Origin: JAWKIW01 sp041394145
GTDB taxonomy: Bacteria; Actinomycetota; Acidimicrobiia; Acidimicrobiales; Acidimicrobilacustridaceae
Direction of reading: 5' to 3'
Length of the DNA: 64,000 bases
NCBI GenBank assembly: GCA_041394145.1
Contig: JAWKIW010000003.1
Location: 1-64,000 of the forward strand
Positions within the stretch are counted from its first letter, which is position 1. The number at the start of each line of letters is the position of its first letter. Of this stretch, positions 37,525 to 47,014 are shown one piece after another. The notes under the pieces are model-generated. The model was not told where the DNA came from. It ran no database searches and was given only the letters and a program-made list of their open reading frames with translations. The position numbers and the translations under genes are program-made.

Positions 37525-38600
37525 CCGTGCATCCTTGCCGGTGCCGCGCCGGCCGGGCCAACGCGAAGCACCCACAGCGGTGTCGGTCCGATGCCCTTCA
37601 GGTGGTGGCTGCCGATGGGGCGCACGACGAAGCGGTCGTCGCCCTGCAGCCGGTCCCGGACGGTGGACGACACGACGACGGTGGCCGCCCGGGCCTCCTC
37701 GCTGATGCGGCTGGCCCGGTTGACGGTGGGGCCGAAGCAGTCGCCTCCCATGATGATCACGGGGCCGTGGTCGAGCCCCACCCGCACCGGCGGCACGTCG
37801 GCGGCGTGCTCGAGCTCGGCCACCACGTCGAGGGCGATCTCGGCAGCGTCAGCCGGGTCGGTGGCGGTGAACAGCACGGCGTCGCCGATCGTCTTGACGA
37901 CGCGGCCGTTGTTGGCCGAGACGACGTCGCGCACGGTGGCGTCGAAGCGGCGGACCAGCTCGGCGAGATCACGGGGCTCGAGCTTGCGGCTCAGCCGGGT
38001 GAACCCGGCCAGGTCGGCGAACCCGACCGTGAGCACCTGGTCGGCGCTGTCGGCGTCGACGCGCTCGCCCGCCAGCCGCCGCTCGAGGGCGTCGATCAGC
38101 TGGCGTCGCAGCACGTAGGACAGGATCGGCTCGACGATCGAGAGGTCCATCAGGGCCACCCGGTCGCACAGCTCGTCCTGCAGCTCGGTGCTCGACCCAC
38201 CGGCATGGCCGATGCCATCGGTGACCACGTCGATGATCGTCTCGGCGACCACCGCCAGCGCCGACGCGATCACCCTCGTCTGCTCGATGATGCGGGTGTC
38301 CTCCAGGCCGACCCGCGCCAGGTCGTCGAGGGCGGTCGTCGCCAGCTGCACGTCGAGCTCGGAGAACTGGCGGGCCTCGGGCTCGGCCTCGGGGAAGCCC
38401 ATCGCCCGCCACAGCTGCTGGTTCAGCTCCCAGCGATCGCCGGCCCGGGCCCGCACCTCCTCGGTCGTGTACGCGCCGAGGCCGGGGAGCAGCCGGTGCT
38501 GCAGGTAGAGCACCGGGAGCCGGCCGGCTGCCACGGCGTCGTCGATCACGGCCTGGTCGACGCCGAGCCCGCGCAGCTCGTGGACGGCGTCGTCGATCAC
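37521..38600 (-). CDS. class III adenylate/guanylate cyclase with helical N-terminal domain
   Basis: 359 residues. The N-terminal ~190 residues are helical and lack membrane segments, resembling the regulatory region of soluble actinobacterial cyclases. The C-terminal catalytic domain has VGFADLAGFTRLSRKL (first metal Asp), NNGRVVKTIGDAVLFT (second metal Asp) and VNRASRISEEA (transition-state Asn and Arg). All core residues are present, so it should be active; substrate preference is not certain. Its GTG overlaps the hisS stop and its stop overlaps the aspS start, placing a second-messenger enzyme between two tRNA synthetase genes. Confidence 0.88.
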   Translation of the reverse strand: MIDDAVHELRGLGVDQAVIDDAVAAGRLPVLYLQHRLLPGLGAYTTEEVRARAGDRWELNQQLWRAMGFPEAEPEARQFSELDVQLATTALDDLARVGLEDTRIIEQTRVIASALAVVAETIIDVVTDGIGHAGGSSTELQDELCDRVALMDLSIVEPILSYVLRRQLIDALERRLAGERVDADSADQVLTVGFADLAGFTRLSRKLEPRDLAELVRRFDATVRDVVSANNGRVVKTIGDAVLFTATDPADAAEIALDVVAELEHAADVPPVRVGLDHGPVIIMGGDCFGPTVNRASRISEEARAATVVVSSTVRDRLQGDDRFVVRPIGSHHLKGIGPTPLWVLRVGPAGAAPARMHG

Positions 38601-39876
38601 GACGGTGCCGGCCCGCCGAGGCGCGCCCGCAGCGCCTCGACCAGGCCACCACGGTCGACGGCCTCCTGGCCCGTGCCCCGCGCAGGTCGCGCAGGGCGAC
38701 GACCCCGGCGGCGACCTCGTCCTCGCCCACCAGCACGGCGAAGCGGGCGCCGGACCGGTCGGCCACCTTCATCTGCGCCTTCATGGATCGGCCGCCCCAG
38801 GCGCGGTCCGTGGCCAGCCCGGCCCGCCGCAGCTCGGCGGTGAGGTCGCGCGCCTGGTCGCCGCCGGTCAGGTCGACGACGAAGACCTCGACCCGCTGCT
38901 CCGGGGCGGGGAACACGCCTTCGGCGTCACACGTCGACAGGACCCGCTCGATGCCCGACCCGAAGCCGACCCCGGGCGTCGGCGGCCCGCCGAGCGCCTC
39001 CACCAGCCCGTCGTAGCGCCCGCCACCGCCGATGGTGCTCTGGGCCGACTCGAGGGCGGTGCTGCGGAACTCGAAGGCGGTGTGGGTGTAGTAGTCGAGG
39101 CCTCGCACCAGTCTCGGCTCGATGGTGAAGGGGATCCCGAGGGCCCCGAGCCCGGCCTGCACCCGCTCGAAGTGCGCCGCCGCCTCGGGCGACAGCGTGT
39201 CGAGCAGCAGCGGCGCGTCGGCCACCACCGCCAGCGACGCGGGCCGCTTGGTGTCGAGCACCCGCATGGGGTGGGCCTCGACCTTCTCCTGGTCGGTCGG
39301 GTCGAGGTCTCGGATCCGGCCCACCAGGAACGAGCGGAGCCGGTCGATGTAGGCCCGTCGATCGCCCGGCGTGCCGATGCTGTTGACCACCAGCTCGACC
39401 TCGCGCAGACCGAGGGCGACGTAGACGTCGTGCAGGAGGGCGATGACCTCGACGTCGAGGTCGGGGTCGTCGACACCGATCGCCTCCACGCCGACCTGGT
39501 GGTGCTGCCGGAGCCGGTTCGCCTGGGGGCGCTCGTAGCGGAAGTTCGGCGCTGCGTACCAGACCTTCCAGGGCACGGTGGCCGGCCGGTGCTCGATCCA
39601 CGCCCGCACGACGCCCGCGGTGCCCTCGGGCCGCAGGGCCAGGTGGTGGGGGGACTCGGACTTGTCGAAGAAGTCGTACATCTCCTTGCGCACGACGTCG
39701 GTGCCCTCGCCCATGCGCTTGAAGACGCCGACGTCTTCGAACATCGGCCCCTGGACCAGGCCGTAGCCGGCCCGTCCGGCGATGCCCGCGAACAGCCCGA
39801 GGAGGGCTTCCCATCGGGCCGACTCGGGGGGCAGCACGTCCTTGGTGCCGGTGGGCGCCTGGAAGGTCTCGGACAC
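38597..39876 (-). CDS. hisS: histidyl-tRNA synthetase (one frameshift)
   Basis: Charges tRNA-His. Visible are FQAPTGTKDVLPPES, motif 2 LALRPEGTAGVVRAWIEH, PNFRYERPQANRLRQHHQ, RGLDYYTHTAFEF and motif 3 FGSGIERVL, followed by the anticodon-binding domain (RFAVLVGEDEVAAGVVALRD). Near the end one base is missing in the C run at 38676-38679; with it restored the tail reads GQEAVDRGGLVEALRARL and ends at TGA 38597-38599. That stop overlaps the cyclase GTG, which independently supports the correction. Corrected length is 426 residues. GTG 39876 has TAACCT eight bases upstream. Confidence 0.95.
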
Positions 39877-39884
39877 GGGCGGCG

Positions 39885-39890
39885 AGGTTA
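39885..39890 (-). promoter_or_regulatory. putative -10 box (TAACCT) of the hisS-cyclase-aspS operon
   Basis: TAACCT lies eight bases before the hisS GTG with no Shine-Dalgarno in between. Confidence 0.4.
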
Positions 39891-39953
39891 GCGGTCGACG
39901 TGGGCATACTGGACGGGCTGTTCGTCCCGCGCTCACCCGTCCCGGAGGCTTCC

Positions 39954-40196
39954 GTGAACGACCACGACAAGGAAGAGATCGGCAAGGTGGCCGGCATGGG
40001 CGCCGGGATGCTCGGCGGGGCCCGGCTCGGCCAGCTGGTGATCCCGATCCCGATCGTGGGCTCGTTCGCCGGTGCCGTCGTCGGTGGCGCCCTCGGCAGC
40101 GAGGCCGGCAAGCGGGCCGGCAAGGTGATCCTCGACGCCGGCACCGGCTTCCTCGACGGGATCCGCGGCCGCCGGCCGGAGGCCGACTCGGCCTGA
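39954..40196 (+). CDS. small glycine-zipper protein, unknown
   Basis: 80 residues. After a charged start (VNDHDKEEIGKVAG) comes a Gly-rich, weakly hydrophobic stretch with repeated GxxxG spacing (MGAGMLGGARLG, GSFAGAVVGGALGSEAG), characteristic of glycine-zipper membrane-inserting segments. GTG 39954 is chosen over the upstream GTG 39900 because GGAGG (39944-39948) lies five bases before it. Diverges from hisS. No function can be assigned. Confidence 0.65.
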   Translation: MNDHDKEEIGKVAGMGAGMLGGARLGQLVIPIPIVGSFAGAVVGGALGSEAGKRAGKVILDAGTGFLDGIRGRRPEADSA

Positions 40197-40295
40197 CCGT
40201 CGATCCAGCCCGCCACGATCAGGCTCCCCACCACCCCAGAGGTAGCCAGCGACCTGCACGTAGCTCGGGCGCCCCCCGGGGCCGCGACAGGCCGG

Positions 40296-41174
40296 TCAGC
40301 GCTTGGCGGTCGTCGTGGTGCTGGCCGGCGTCGGCGCCGGGCCGAGGACGCGGTCGAGCAGCTCGACGATGGCCTTGCGGCCCGGGCCGGCCAGGTGGAT
40401 CTGGTCCTGGTAGGTGTACCCGGGGGCCGGCGAGTACTTGGCCCAGTCGGCGACGACGATGTTCTTGTACTTGCCGGCCGCATCGCGGATGGCCTCGTTG
40501 GCCTCGACCTGGCCCGGCGACCACTCCGCACACGTCACCCACACGACCCGGTCGGTGTCCTTCAGGTACGACATGTACCTGTCGATCTGCCCACGGAAGG
40601 CGCCGGTCTTCTCGTAGTTGGTGCAGAGGCTGATCACGACGACCTCACCCAGCACGTCCTGGATCGACTGGGGCTCCGGCGGCCCGTCCGGCGGCGGCTT
40701 GCCGAAGTCGGTGGCGAACTTCTTGGCCGCCTCGTAGTCGTCGTTGGCCTTCTTGTTGACCCCGTCGACCTTGGCCTGCAGGACGCCGAGCCCCTGGGTG
40801 ATGAAGCGGCTCTCGGCGGCGTCGAGGGTGACATCCCACGGCTTGAGCCCGGCGGGGATCTCGGCCTTGGCGCCGAGCACGACCGAGTCACCCAGGATGT
40901 ACACCCGGTCGTCACCGGGCGAGGCGAGCGGCGGCGACGGATCGGGCAGCGGCGGCGGCGTGTAGACGGTGGTCGTCGGCTTCGCGGGCTCGGTGGTGCC
41001 GGGTGCTTCGGTCGACGCCGGAGCCTCGTCGGTCGACGGCGGCGACGTCGCCTCGGCCTGGGCCGGTGCCGCACCCGGCGGCGTGGTGAGCTCCTGTCCC
41101 CCACCGCCGCAGGCCGCGGCAGTCGACGTCGCCAGCGCGAGGGCGAGCACGGCGACGGATCGTCGGGCGTTCAC
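40296..41174 (-). CDS. SGNH-hydrolase-like lipoprotein
   Basis: 292 residues. Signal peptide with lipobox cysteine (LATSTAAAC, about residue 22), a Pro/Thr-rich linker, then an SGNH domain. Block I is VYILGDSVVLGAK, block III resembles VISLCTNYEKTG, and the Asp/His pair of block V is in YQDQIHLAGPGRKA. This matches the SGNH domain found at the end of OatA-type peptidoglycan O-acetyltransferases. Probably an anchored esterase or acetyltransferase on the cell surface. GTG 41174 has TACCAT seven bases upstream. Confidence 0.82.
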   Translation of the reverse strand: MNARRSVAVLALALATSTAAACGGGGQELTTPPGAAPAQAEATSPPSTDEAPASTEAPGTTEPAKPTTTVYTPPPLPDPSPPLASPGDDRVYILGDSVVLGAKAEIPAGLKPWDVTLDAAESRFITQGLGVLQAKVDGVNKKANDDYEAAKKFATDFGKPPPDGPPEPQSIQDVLGEVVVISLCTNYEKTGAFRGQIDRYMSYLKDTDRVVWVTCAEWSPGQVEANEAIRDAAGKYKNIVVADWAKYSPAPGYTYQDQIHLAGPGRKAIVELLDRVLGPAPTPASTTTTAKR

Positions 41175-41181
41175 GCCGCCG

Positions 41182-41187
41182 ATGGTA
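41182..41187 (-). promoter_or_regulatory. putative -10 box (TACCAT) of the SGNH lipoprotein gene
   Basis: TACCAT, seven bases, GTG; leaderless layout. Confidence 0.4.
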
Positions 41188-41297
41188 GGGGGCCACCGAG
41201 CCGTCGCGGACCGCGGGCCGCCTCGCACTCGGGGCCGACCGCGCGGCATCGTGTCCGGTGGGCGGGACCGGCCGAGACGACCGGCCCCGCCGGCCCA

Positions 41298-41741
41298 TCA
41301 GCGGACGTAGTTCACGAAGCGGTACCAGGGCGTCACCGGGTCGCCGAGGGCGGCACCGGGCACCACGGTCTCGCACACCGCCAGGTCCTCCCAACCGGCG
41401 ATGTCGGTGAGCATCCGGCTCGAGCCGCCGCGGGAGATCGCGGCCACGAGGGTCCACGGCCCGGTGGGATCCGGACCGACGAAGGTCTCGCGGTACATCG
41501 ACACGCCGACGCCGAGCTCGGGCACGAACCCGGTCGGCAGGTTCTTGCCGAGCGACAACGCCTTGCCGTTGGCCACGGTCACCTCGCTGACGACGGTCTG
41601 GCCGTCGACCGTGCACACCACCGGGAAGACGGGATGGTTCTTCGACTCCTTGGGCGCCGCTCCGGCGACGCCCGCCGAGAGCAGCAGCATCGCCACCGCG
41701 GCGACGACGGCGACCCCGGCTCTGGTGGTCGTCCTTCTCAT
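41298..41741 (-). CDS. secreted protein of unknown function
   Basis: 147 residues. Cleavable signal peptide (basic MRRTTTR, hydrophobic core to residue ~28, AGAAPK cleavage region). The mature ~118 residues have two cysteines (VVCTVDG and AVCETVV), suggesting one disulfide, and a small beta-rich look. No family recognised. The ATG is preceded by AAAGGGGA about seven bases upstream. It marks the start of the accessory region rich in exported proteins. Confidence 0.72.
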   Translation of the reverse strand: MRRTTTRAGVAVVAAVAMLLLSAGVAGAAPKESKNHPVFPVVCTVDGQTVVSEVTVANGKALSLGKNLPTGFVPELGVGVSMYRETFVGPDPTGPWTLVAAISRGGSSRMLTDIAGWEDLAVCETVVPGAALGDPVTPWYRFVNYVR

Positions 41742-42014
41742 GGCGTTCCCCTTTCACCAGCTGACGACCCTCCCGCGACGACCGTCGCGAGACGGCCGCG
41801 ACCGCTCCTTCCGGCCGCATCGCACATGGTGCGCCCGACCTCACCGGACCTGCAGAGGACGAGGTCCGGACGAACGACTCGCAACAACGGCTGCCGGCGG
41901 TCGACCGCGGGGACCCGGCGATGTGACCACCGGCTCTGCCTCCAGCCCCCCGCCGGTGGTACCCCAGGGTTGCGCGGCGAAGGGGTCCGGCACGGCGGCG
42001 AGGAGGTGGTCACC

Positions 42015-43143
42015 ATGCGGAACGAGGTGGTCGGGCTGCAGGCCGAAGTGGCGCGCCAGCGGGCCCGGATCGAAGAGCAGCACCACCAGATCGACGAGCT
42101 GCGAGCCGCCGTCGAGGACCTGCGGCGACACCGGCCGCCACCGGCACCGGCACCCGATCCCGGTCACCAGCCGGGCGACGAGGCGACCGACTCGGCCCGT
42201 CCCCGGCGCGACCGACCGGCGCCACGTCCGCCTGGCAGGCGGCCAAGGTGGCGGCCGGCGCCGTCGTCGGCCAGGACCAACGCTCGTGTTGACGCAGGGC
42301 TCCCCGCCGCGGCGGTCTCGGCACCTTCGACGGCGACCCGGCGATCACGGCCAGCGCCAACCCGGAGTCCGGGATCGGGGTGATCGCCACCACCACGACA
42401 GGCTTCGCCCTGCGGGGCGAAGCGACCGAGCAGGCGTTGCGGTGTACGGCCGCAACCTCCTGACTCAGCCATCGTAGGAAGCCACGGAGGGCGGTATTGG
42501 TGCAGTCGGCTCGGCGACGACCGGCGTCGACGTGCAGGGCGTCACCGACGGACCCGGCACCGCCATGAGGACCTCGGTCAACGACGCGGCGGCGACCCAC
42601 CTCGCCTTCGCGGGCGTCAACGTCCTGCCGGCACCGCCGCCGTCGTCCGCCGTCTCGCGCGACGTCGGCTCGGTCGTCTTCGACGACAACTTCGACCTGT
42701 GGTCGTGCGTGGGATCCGGGACGCCGGGCCAATGGCGCAAGCTGTCCGGGCCGACGACCGCGGGATCGTTCCACGCCCTGGAGACCCCGGTGCGTGGTCT
42801 ACGACTCCCGACAGGCAACCGCCGTCGACGGGCCCCAAGGCCCCCTCGGCGGCGGCACCAGCCGGACCGTCGACACCACCGGCAACGCCAGCGGCGTGCC
42901 CGCCGGTGCCACCGCCGTCCTCGTGAACCTGACCGTGGTGAACACCTCGGCCAGCGGCTTCCTGGCGCTGTACACCAACGGCATCGCCTATCCAGGCACG
43001 TCGTCGATCAACAGGACCACACCGGACAGATCGTGGCGAACACCACGATCACCGCCGTGGACGGCAACGGCCTCTGCCAGGCCTACGTGCCGGTGTCGTC
43101 GCAGTGCGACTTCCTCCTCGACGTCCTCGGCTACTGCCGGTAG
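42015..43143 (+). pseudogene. coiled-coil / Tat-like surface protein, frameshifted paralogue of the gene at 50885-51994
   Basis: ATG 42015 follows AGGAGGTGG with good spacing. The first ~40 residues are a coiled coil (VVGLQAEVARQRARIEEQHH), as in the paralogue. After at least four frame changes the sequence matches the paralogue throughout: TDRRHV, FDGDPAI, VLPAPPPSSAVSRDVGSVVF, FDLWSCVGSGTPGQWRKLSG, VYDSRQAT, NASGVPAGATAVLVNLTVVN, VANTTITAVDG and FLLDVLGY. The C-terminal ~110 residues form one copy of the DSR...GY surface domain. Whether the breaks are real or sequence errors cannot be decided here. Confidence 0.72.
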
Positions 43144-43222
43144 CGGCGGCGTCGACAACGCCGGTGGCGTGAAGCGACACTGGCGTTGCTCGGCACCACG
43201 GACCACCCCCACGCTGGACCTC

Positions 43223-43774
43223 GTGCAACGCGTCGACCTCGTCAGGATCCAGCTCAAGCCACCACCGGCACCATGGTGGTCCTGCTGCGCGAGCAGGACG
43301 AGCCGCATCGGGTGCTGCCGCTGTTCGTGGGCGGGCCGGAGGCCTCCGCCATCGCCCTCGGGGCCACCGGCACCTCGACGCCCCGGCCCCTCACCCACGA
43401 CGTGATGGCGGCGTTGGTCGACCAGCTCGGCGCCCACCTCGACCGCGCGTCGAGGTCACCCGAGCTGGAGGACACCACCTTCTTCGCCGACCTCGTCCTG
43501 ACCGGCCCCGAAGGCGACCGGCGTCGATGCCCGGCCCTCCGACGCCATCGCCCTGGCCGTGCGCACCGGGGCCGACCTCTTCGTCAGCGAGGCCGTGCTC
43601 GACGAAGCCGGTGCCGTCGTCGAGGAAGCCGGGGACGGACGGGCCCGCCGGCCGCCGCTCGACGGGGCGATCGACGCCGCCGTGGAGGAGTTCCGGGACT
43701 TCCTCAGCGACCTCGACCCCGAGGACTTCGCCGACGCCGGCCCCACCACGCCGACGCCGGGGTCCGACCAGTAG
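43223..43774 (+). pseudogene. bifunctional nuclease (BFN, DUF151) family protein, two frameshifts
   Basis: Reconstructed across three frames: VQRVDLVRIQLK, then GTMVVLLREQDEPHRVLPLF and VGGPEASAIALG, then VDARPSDAIALAVRTGADLF. The last segment contains RPSDAIALA, the strongest BFN/DUF151 signature. The protein ends with an acidic Pro/Thr tail. Breaks lie near 43255 and 43525. BFN proteins have DNase/RNase activity in plants and are common single genes in actinobacteria. The true start is uncertain; GTG 43223 is the first that fits. Confidence 0.75.
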
Positions 43775-43806
43775 CGAGGCGCGATCCCCGCCGACCACCG
43801 ACGGGG

Positions 43807-44300
43807 TCACCGCCCGTCGCGGCGGCTCGGGCTACGATCACCGGAGTCTCGGTCGATCGCTGGGCGGCGTAGCCGTCGAGCTGCGGGTCGACCGCCAGCC
43901 AGCGCTGCCAGGGCGGTCGCGCTCCTCGCCCGAGACAAGGCCGAGCGGACCGGAAGCGGCGCCCGCCGACAGGCGGACGACGGCGTCCGGATGCGCCTCG
44001 GTTGCGCCACCGCACGGGCTGTCCCTCTTGCCAGCCGTTCATCGCCAGCGACACCAGGTTCGGCCCGTCCTCGGGAGTGGCGATGACGCGCGCTCCTTGC
44101 CCGTCGTGCGGCCCACGGTCGTCAGTCACCGGCGCGCCTGACCGCGCTTGTTCTCGAGGTCCACAGGAAGCGACCACCAGCACAGGCCGGTACAGCGCCC
44201 GATGCACCGCCAGGCCGTGCACGAACCACGACGGCGGGACCTTCGGCGGTGACGCTGACCCGCTCGCCGTGCTGATCGCTTCCCGGGCGGGCCTTTCCAC
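43807..44300 (-). pseudogene. deazaflavin (F420)-dependent nitroreductase-family protein, frameshifted
   Basis: Pieces in different minus-strand frames line up with the DUF385/DDN family: VPPSWFVHGLAVHRALYR near the N-terminus, LTTVGRTTGKER (cofactor phosphate region), ATPEDGPNLVSLAMNGWQEG, and AVDPQLDGYAAQRSTETPVI near the end. These order correctly and span ~150 residues, the family length. At least three indels interrupt it. The stop is set at 43807-43809, the nearest in any frame after the family end. If functional it would use F420H2, a cofactor common in actinobacteria. Confidence 0.72.
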
Positions 44301-44357
44301 CTAGACAGCCGATGGCTTCGGCCGTTAGGTTGACCGCCGTGGAGGCGAACCCACGAC

Positions 44358-44916
44358 GTGGACATCTACATCGGTCGGTCGCAGGCGTAGCCCGAGGAGA
44401 TGGCCGCACTGCGGCCGATCCTGCTCGGCCACGGGCTGGACGAGGCCATCAAGTGGGGCAAGCCCTGCTCTCGCACGAGGGCGCCAACATCGTCATCCTG
44501 CAGGAGATGAAGGCCTTCCTCGCCCTCATGTTCTTCAAGGCGCGCTCCTGGCCGACCCCGACGGCGTGCTCGAGGCCCAGGGGCCCAGCTCGCGCGCCGC
44601 CCGCCGGATGTGCTTCACCTCGGTCGACGACGTCGCCCGCCGGGCCGACACGATCGCGGCCTACGTGGAGGAGGCGATCGCCGTCGAGGACCAGGGCCTG
44701 GAGGTGGGCCCGGCACCCGAGGTGGGCCTCGCCGACGCGCTGCAGGACCGCCTCGATCGCGACCCCGCCTTCAGGGCGGCCTTCGAGGCGCTGACCCCCG
44801 GTCGCCGGCGCGAGTACAACCTGTACGTCGCCGACGCCAAGCGGGCCACGACCCGTGTGGCCCGCGTGGAGCGGTGCGCCCCCAAGATCCTGGAGGGCAA
44901 GGGCCTGCGCGACTGA
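44358..44916 (+). pseudogene. YdeI/OmpD-associated family protein (DUF1801 plus YdeI), frameshifted
   Basis: The sequence reads VDIYIGRSQA, an in-frame TAG at 44388 where family members have Trp, then PEEMAALRPILLGHGLDEAI and KWGKPC. It continues in a second frame with SHEGANIVILQEMKAFLALM and in a third with SSRAARRMCFTSVDDVARRA, then ALTPGRRREYNLYVADAKRA, the C-terminal YdeI helix. Length ~185 residues matches the family. An intact start at ATG 44400 would avoid the stop but not the later breaks. Function of the family is poorly known. Confidence 0.75.
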
Positions 44917-44944
44917 CGGCCGCCGGCCCCGCTCGGGCCGAGCC

Positions 44945-44973
44945 TTGTCGTGGGCGCGCATTGTCCGTACATT
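44945..44973 (+). promoter_or_regulatory. sigma70-like promoter for the TauE/SafE gene
   Basis: TTGTCG (44945-44950), a 17-base spacer, and TACATT (44968-44973). The ATG at 44981 is seven bases past the -10 box, so the transcript should start at or next to the start codon. This is the best -35/-10 pair seen in the window. Confidence 0.6.
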
Positions 44974-44980
44974 CGGATGA

Positions 44981-45911
44981 ATGCAGCTGTCTGCCGGCTC
45001 GCTCGTGGCGTTGCTCCTCGTCGGCGTGGGCGCGGGATGGCTGGGCGCAGTGGTCGGCATCGGCGGAGGCATCGTGATCGTGCCGGTGCTGGTCCCTGGC
45101 CTTGACTTCGACATCCGCGTGGCGGTGGCCACCTCGCTGGTGGCGGTGGTCGCCGTCGACGGCGGCGAACGCGCCTACGTCGGTGAGGGTCGGGCCAACA
45201 TGCGCCTGGAGGCATGAGCCTGGAGATCGCCACCACGATCGGCGGCATCACCAGCGGCCTGGTGGCGGTCTCCTCTGCCTCGTCGGTGCTGTCGGGGGTG
45301 TTCTCGCGGTGATGATGGTGATCACCGCCGTGCTGGTGGAAGCAGGCAGGGCGGGCTTCGTCGAGGAGGCCGGCGAGGGGGGCGTCACCGCGGCGCACCA
45401 TCCGGCCCCGGTCCTCAGCGGTGGCTCCGGTTCGACCACGCCCCAGGGCGAGCCCATCGGCTGGGAGGAGCCCGGCACGCTCGCCGGCGCCTTCTACGAC
45501 GACCACCGAGGCGCTCTGGTGTCCTATCGCGCCGTGCGGCTCGGTCTCGGCGCGGCCGTGTCGCTGCTCGCCGGGGCCGTGTCGGGCATGCTCGGCGTGG
45601 GTGGCGGGTTCCTCAAGGTGCCGGCGATGACCGAGGGCATGAAGGTCCCCATCAAGGTCGCGGCGGCGACGTCGAACTTCATGATCGGCGTCACCGCCAT
45701 CGCCAGCCTCTTCGTCTACTTCGCCCGCGGCTACCTGCACCCCTACGCGGCGGCACCGGTCGCCCTCGGCGTCGTGGGTGGGGCCCTGGTCGGCGCCGTC
45801 ACCTCCTCGAAGGTCTCCCCCCGGACCCTGCGGTGGATCCTCGTCGCCGTGCTCGTGCTCGTCGCCGTGCAGATGGCGCTCAAGGCCCTGGGGGTGGACC
45901 TTGGACGTTGA
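44981..45911 (+). pseudogene. sulfite exporter TauE/SafE family membrane protein, frameshifted
   Basis: Multi-pass anion permease of the TauE/SafE family. Both signature loops are visible: VGIGGGIVIVPVLVPGL near the N-terminus and GVGGGFLKVPAMTEGMKVP in the second half, followed by KVAAATSNFMIGVTAIASLF. Between them are about four frame changes (45150-45310). Hydrophobic helices and loop order match the family. It is followed directly by a DUF1634 membrane protein, a common partner, and a GntR regulator. Substrate likely a sulfonate or related anion, by family only. Confidence 0.82.
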
Positions 45912-45921
45912 CCCCCTGGAG

Positions 45922-46269
45922 ATGTCGGCGGCCGACCAGGCCGAGATCCATCGCGTGCAGCGCATCGTCCAGGTGCTGCTGCGCTCGGGCCTCGCCGCCG
46001 CAGTCGTGCTCATGGCTGTCGGCGTGACCGGCAAGGTGATCACCGGTGTGCACGCGGCGCCGGCCGTCAAGCTGTTCGCGCTCGGCGACGCGCCGTCGTG
46101 GCCCGACTTCTGCATGGCGCTGGGCGTGCTGGTGCTGGCCGCCACCCCGGCGCTGCGCGTGCTCGCACTCGTCGTGCTGTGGAGCAGGGAGCGCGACTGG
46201 CACTTCGTCGGCGTCGCCTGCGTGGTGGTGATGACGCTGACCCTGGCGATCCTCGTGGGTCGCGGCTGA
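45922..46269 (+). CDS. DUF1634 membrane protein
   Basis: About 115 residues with three membrane segments (around AAAVVLMAVGVTGKVI, FCMALGVLVLAATPALRVLA, VACVVVMTLTLAILVG). This is the DUF1634 fold usually encoded beside TauE/SafE permeases, as here. ATG 45922 is used; TTG 45901, overlapping the permease stop, is possible and would add seven residues. No defects seen. Confidence 0.82.
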   Translation: MSAADQAEIHRVQRIVQVLLRSGLAAAVVLMAVGVTGKVITGVHAAPAVKLFALGDAPSWPDFCMALGVLVLAATPALRVLALVVLWSRERDWHFVGVACVVVMTLTLAILVGRG

Positions 46270-46283
46270 GCAGCGAGCACCCG

Positions 46284-47001
46284 ATGCAGACCCTCGACCG
46301 CGCCAGCCCTGTGCCGCTGTGGGCGCAGCTCGCCGCCGACCTGCGGGAGCGCATCGGCCGGGGCGAGTTCGGTGAGCGCCTCCCCACCGAAGCTCAGCTG
46401 CTGCAGGAGTACGACGTGAGCCGGCACACGGTCCGTGAGGCGGTGCGCGGGCTGAAGGACGCCGGGCTGCTGCGCGCCCAGCGAGGGCGCGGCACGACGA
46501 TCGCCACGAGCAGCGAGCTCGAGCAGTCCCTGCACGGGCTGTACAGCCTCTCTCGATCGGTGCAGACCGCCGGGCGCGCGACCACAGCGACGTCCTGGTC
46601 CACGAGCGACGCTCGGCGGGCGAGGTCGCCGGGCTGCTGGAGGTGCCCGACGACGCCGAGGTGCTCTTCATCGAGCGCCTCCGCTACGCGGGAGACGAAC
46701 CGTTGGCCCAGGACCGGTCGTGGCCCGCCCCGTGGGACCTGGGTCGTCGACTGCGCCTCGCCGACCTCGAGCACGGCTCGCTGTACGGCGCTGCTGCAAC
46801 GCCGGCGTGGTGGTCACCGGCGCGCGCATGGGCGCATCCGCCCCGCGGTCCCGGACGCGCCGACGCGTGCCCGCCTGGCCCTACCCCGAGGCCGGGCCGT
46901 GTTCGACATCGAGCGGGTGGCCGTCGGCGGCGGGCGCCCCGTCGAGCTGCGACCGCAGCCAGGTGCGGGGCGACCGGTACAGCTTCGTCGCCCGTTGGTA
47001 G
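46284..47001 (+). pseudogene. GntR/HutC-family transcriptional regulator, frameshifted
   Basis: N-terminal winged helix-turn-helix: PVPLWAQLAADLRERIGRGE, LPTEAQLLQEYDVSRHTVRE and LLRAQRGRGTTI are textbook GntR. A UTRA ligand-binding domain follows in other frames: EVPDDAEVLFIERLRYAGDE, and at the end SQVRGDRYSFVARW. At least three frame changes occur after about 46580. Placed 15 bases after the DUF1634 gene, it is the likely regulator of the permease operon. The ligand is unknown. Confidence 0.8.
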
Positions 47002-47014
47002 GCCCCACCCAGAG

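Noticed and set aside
44388..44390. Recoded or read-through TAG in the YdeI-family gene
   Set aside because: The gene also has two indels; a single substitution error or decay explains it without recoding.
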